From NCBI GenBank assembly GCA_022510545.1, contig JAFLTG010000026.1:1-34780 (forward strand): a stretch of 34,780 bases of DNA, given 5' to 3'. Of this stretch, positions 33,734 through 34,780 are shown piece by piece; the stretch's first letter is position 1; every line of letters begins with the position of its first letter. A program made the translations under genes and the position numbers. Source of the stretch: Lachnospiraceae bacterium (GTDB taxonomy: Bacteria; Bacillota; Clostridia; Lachnospirales; Lachnospiraceae). The notes beneath the pieces were generated by a model. The model saw only the letters and a program-made list of their open reading frames with translations, searched no databases and had not been told where the DNA came from.

Positions 33734-34678
33734 CTATAATGATTCCATTTCTTTCACAATAGGATCAATTTGGGAAATCATATTATCCATATCTTCAAAC
33801 AATGCACCCTTGGTAGTTCCCAGATCATTGGCTTTGGCAATGTGCCCCATTAACTCCTGATAATGCCGCTCAGTCTGTACGAAGGATTGGCTGACTTCAT
33901 TAAGTTCTCTCTCAGAGGCATTAATGGCATCACCAATCTTGTCCTGTACCTCCCTGGCACCAATTGCTGCTGTTGTAATCTGGTCAAACACGGTAAATGT
34001 TCCTTCAACATCCTCCAAGCTCTTGGTCAATGCATCCCTGGAAATTGTAATGCTGCTGTTGAGCTTTTCCGTACCTTCTTCCACCGTGCTGATACTGAGA
34101 CTCACTTCACTGATCAGTTCCTTGATCTCACTGGCAAGACTCTTAACCTCCTCAGCAACTACCGCAAATCCTTTTCCTTGCTCGCCTGCCCTCGCCGCTT
34201 CAATAGAAGCATTCAATGCAAGCATATTGGTCTGATTGGCAATTGAGGTAATCTTGCCCATACATTCTTTGATCTCCTGCACAGAATTCTGGAAATCCGT
34301 AAAAGTTCCCTGTATTTCAGTGAAATGTTCCTGTACCTCACCGGAGCTTTCTTTCAAACCTCCTACCTGTCGTTGCGCCTGCTCCACGGATGCATCAATA
34401 TTCTTCTTTACCTCCGCAAATTGCTCTGAAATCTCACCCACCTGTACAAAGCGGTCACGAAAACTTTCCAGCTTATCTTTGGATGCTGAGTTTACTGCCA
34501 GTACATCGTCAAATGAAGCTGCTACTTTCTGAAGTTCCTCTAAGGAATCAACCTCCTTTATGAGGAGCTGCCTTTGATAATCCTTGATACTGTGTGCCAC
34601 GTGTACGATGGGATAATAACTCGGTTTTTCAACAATTTTCTCTACACGCTGTTGTACTTCTTTTTTATTTCGAAACAT
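33734..34678 (-). CDS. Soluble methyl-accepting chemotaxis protein
   Basis: A 314-residue cytoplasmic chemoreceptor with no membrane segment. A short N-terminal region (about 1-75, with YYPIVHVAHSIKDYQRQLLIKEVDSLEELQKVA) holds no domain I recognise. The rest is the coiled-coil signalling domain, with the highly conserved hairpin tip SIANQTNMLALNASIEAARAGEQGKGFAVVAEEVKSLA, which binds CheA and CheW. The start at 34678 has AGGAG six bases upstream; the frame is open to 34708 without such a site. The gene follows the probable FIST-domain gene by 22 bases, so the two may form a sensor pair. Own terminator present. Confidence 0.93.
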   Translation of the reverse strand: MFRNKKEVQQRVEKIVEKPSYYPIVHVAHSIKDYQRQLLIKEVDSLEELQKVAASFDDVLAVNSASKDKLESFRDRFVQVGEISEQFAEVKKNIDASVEQAQRQVGGLKESSGEVQEHFTEIQGTFTDFQNSVQEIKECMGKITSIANQTNMLALNASIEAARAGEQGKGFAVVAEEVKSLASEIKELISEVSLSISTVEEGTEKLNSSITISRDALTKSLEDVEGTFTVFDQITTAAIGAREVQDKIGDAINASERELNEVSQSFVQTERHYQELMGHIAKANDLGTTKGALFEDMDNMISQIDPIVKEMESL

Positions 34679-34700
34679 ATATCTCCTCTCCCTGCTTTCT

Positions 34701-34780
34701 CTATTCAAACACCACGCAAGTCATAGTCTGATTCAAAAACTGATTATTATAGTGTTCCCCGTAACCGACCATACCTACAT
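34701..34780 (-). CDS. C-terminal tail of a probable FIST-domain sensory protein (partial)
   Basis: Only the last 25 codons are in the window: VGMVGYGEHYNNQFLNQTMT then CVVFE and a TAG stop. A GYGE motif followed by NQT-MT close to the C-terminus is like the end of FIST_C domains, a sensory module found in proteins next to chemoreceptors and cyclic-di-GMP enzymes. The neighbouring chemoreceptor gene, 22 bases downstream, supports this. With so little sequence the call stays tentative. Confidence 0.5.
   Translation of the reverse strand, partial: VGMVGYGEHYNNQFLNQTMTCVVFE

Overview
The window reads as a low-GC, Gram-positive, anaerobic Clostridia-type chromosome segment, most like Lachnospiraceae. 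This is inferred from gene content: a transketolase split into two genes, a YtfQRT/YjfF-type pentose transporter, a SEC-C methionine aminopeptidase, DUF1002, DUF624/YesL, SpmB, a FabT-like regulator and strong AGGAGG ribosome sites. No rRNA, tRNA, CRISPR array, transposase or phage gene was seen. No gap between genes exceeds 300 bases.

Left part (1-10350, minus strand): the start of an MsmK/UgpC-type sugar ABC ATPase with its own promoter; then a cluster read GNAT acetyltransferase, double-HD HD-GYP protein, DUF624 membrane protein and Cache-GGDEF diguanylate cyclase, so makers and breakers of cyclic di-GMP sit together. Next come a secreted DUF1002 protein, an alpha/beta lipase-like hydrolase, methionyl-tRNA synthetase, and a long single-span coiled-coil protein with 14-residue repeats.

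Centre (10367-22650, minus strand): a complete L-arabinose/pentose operon. The order of transcription is sugar-binding lipoprotein, double ATPase, two permeases, araA, araB, araD, transketolase N half, transketolase C half, rpe, then map coupled by an ATGA overlap. It covers uptake, isomerisation, phosphorylation, epimerisation and entry to the pentose phosphate pathway. A good promoter lies at 22622-22650, and two strong hairpins separate the lipoprotein from the ATPase and the transporter from araA.

Right part (22752-34780): a second diguanylate cyclase, divergent from the arabinose operon, whose predicted promoter contains an AraR-like palindrome; a DUF885 zinc peptidase-like protein; a FabT-like MarR regulator with a palindrome over its own -35 box; an orphan SpmB; and a response regulator/histidine kinase pair. 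A 29-residue holin-like toxin follows, with the layout of an Fst-like type I toxin-antitoxin locus. Then come a membrane-anchored unknown protein, an ABC ATPase with an 886-residue FtsX-type permease, a soluble chemotaxis receptor, and the tail of a probable FIST-domain sensor.

The most interesting locus is the compact toxin region (28811-29118). It combines three direct ACCCTCC repeats, a bidirectional terminator containing the toxin stop codon, long flanking inverted arms and promoter-like sequences, the one on the toxin side being good and the one on the antitoxin side weak. It lies between a two-component system and the ABC exporter that such systems normally control. All functional statements are read from sequence by eye; no database search was run.
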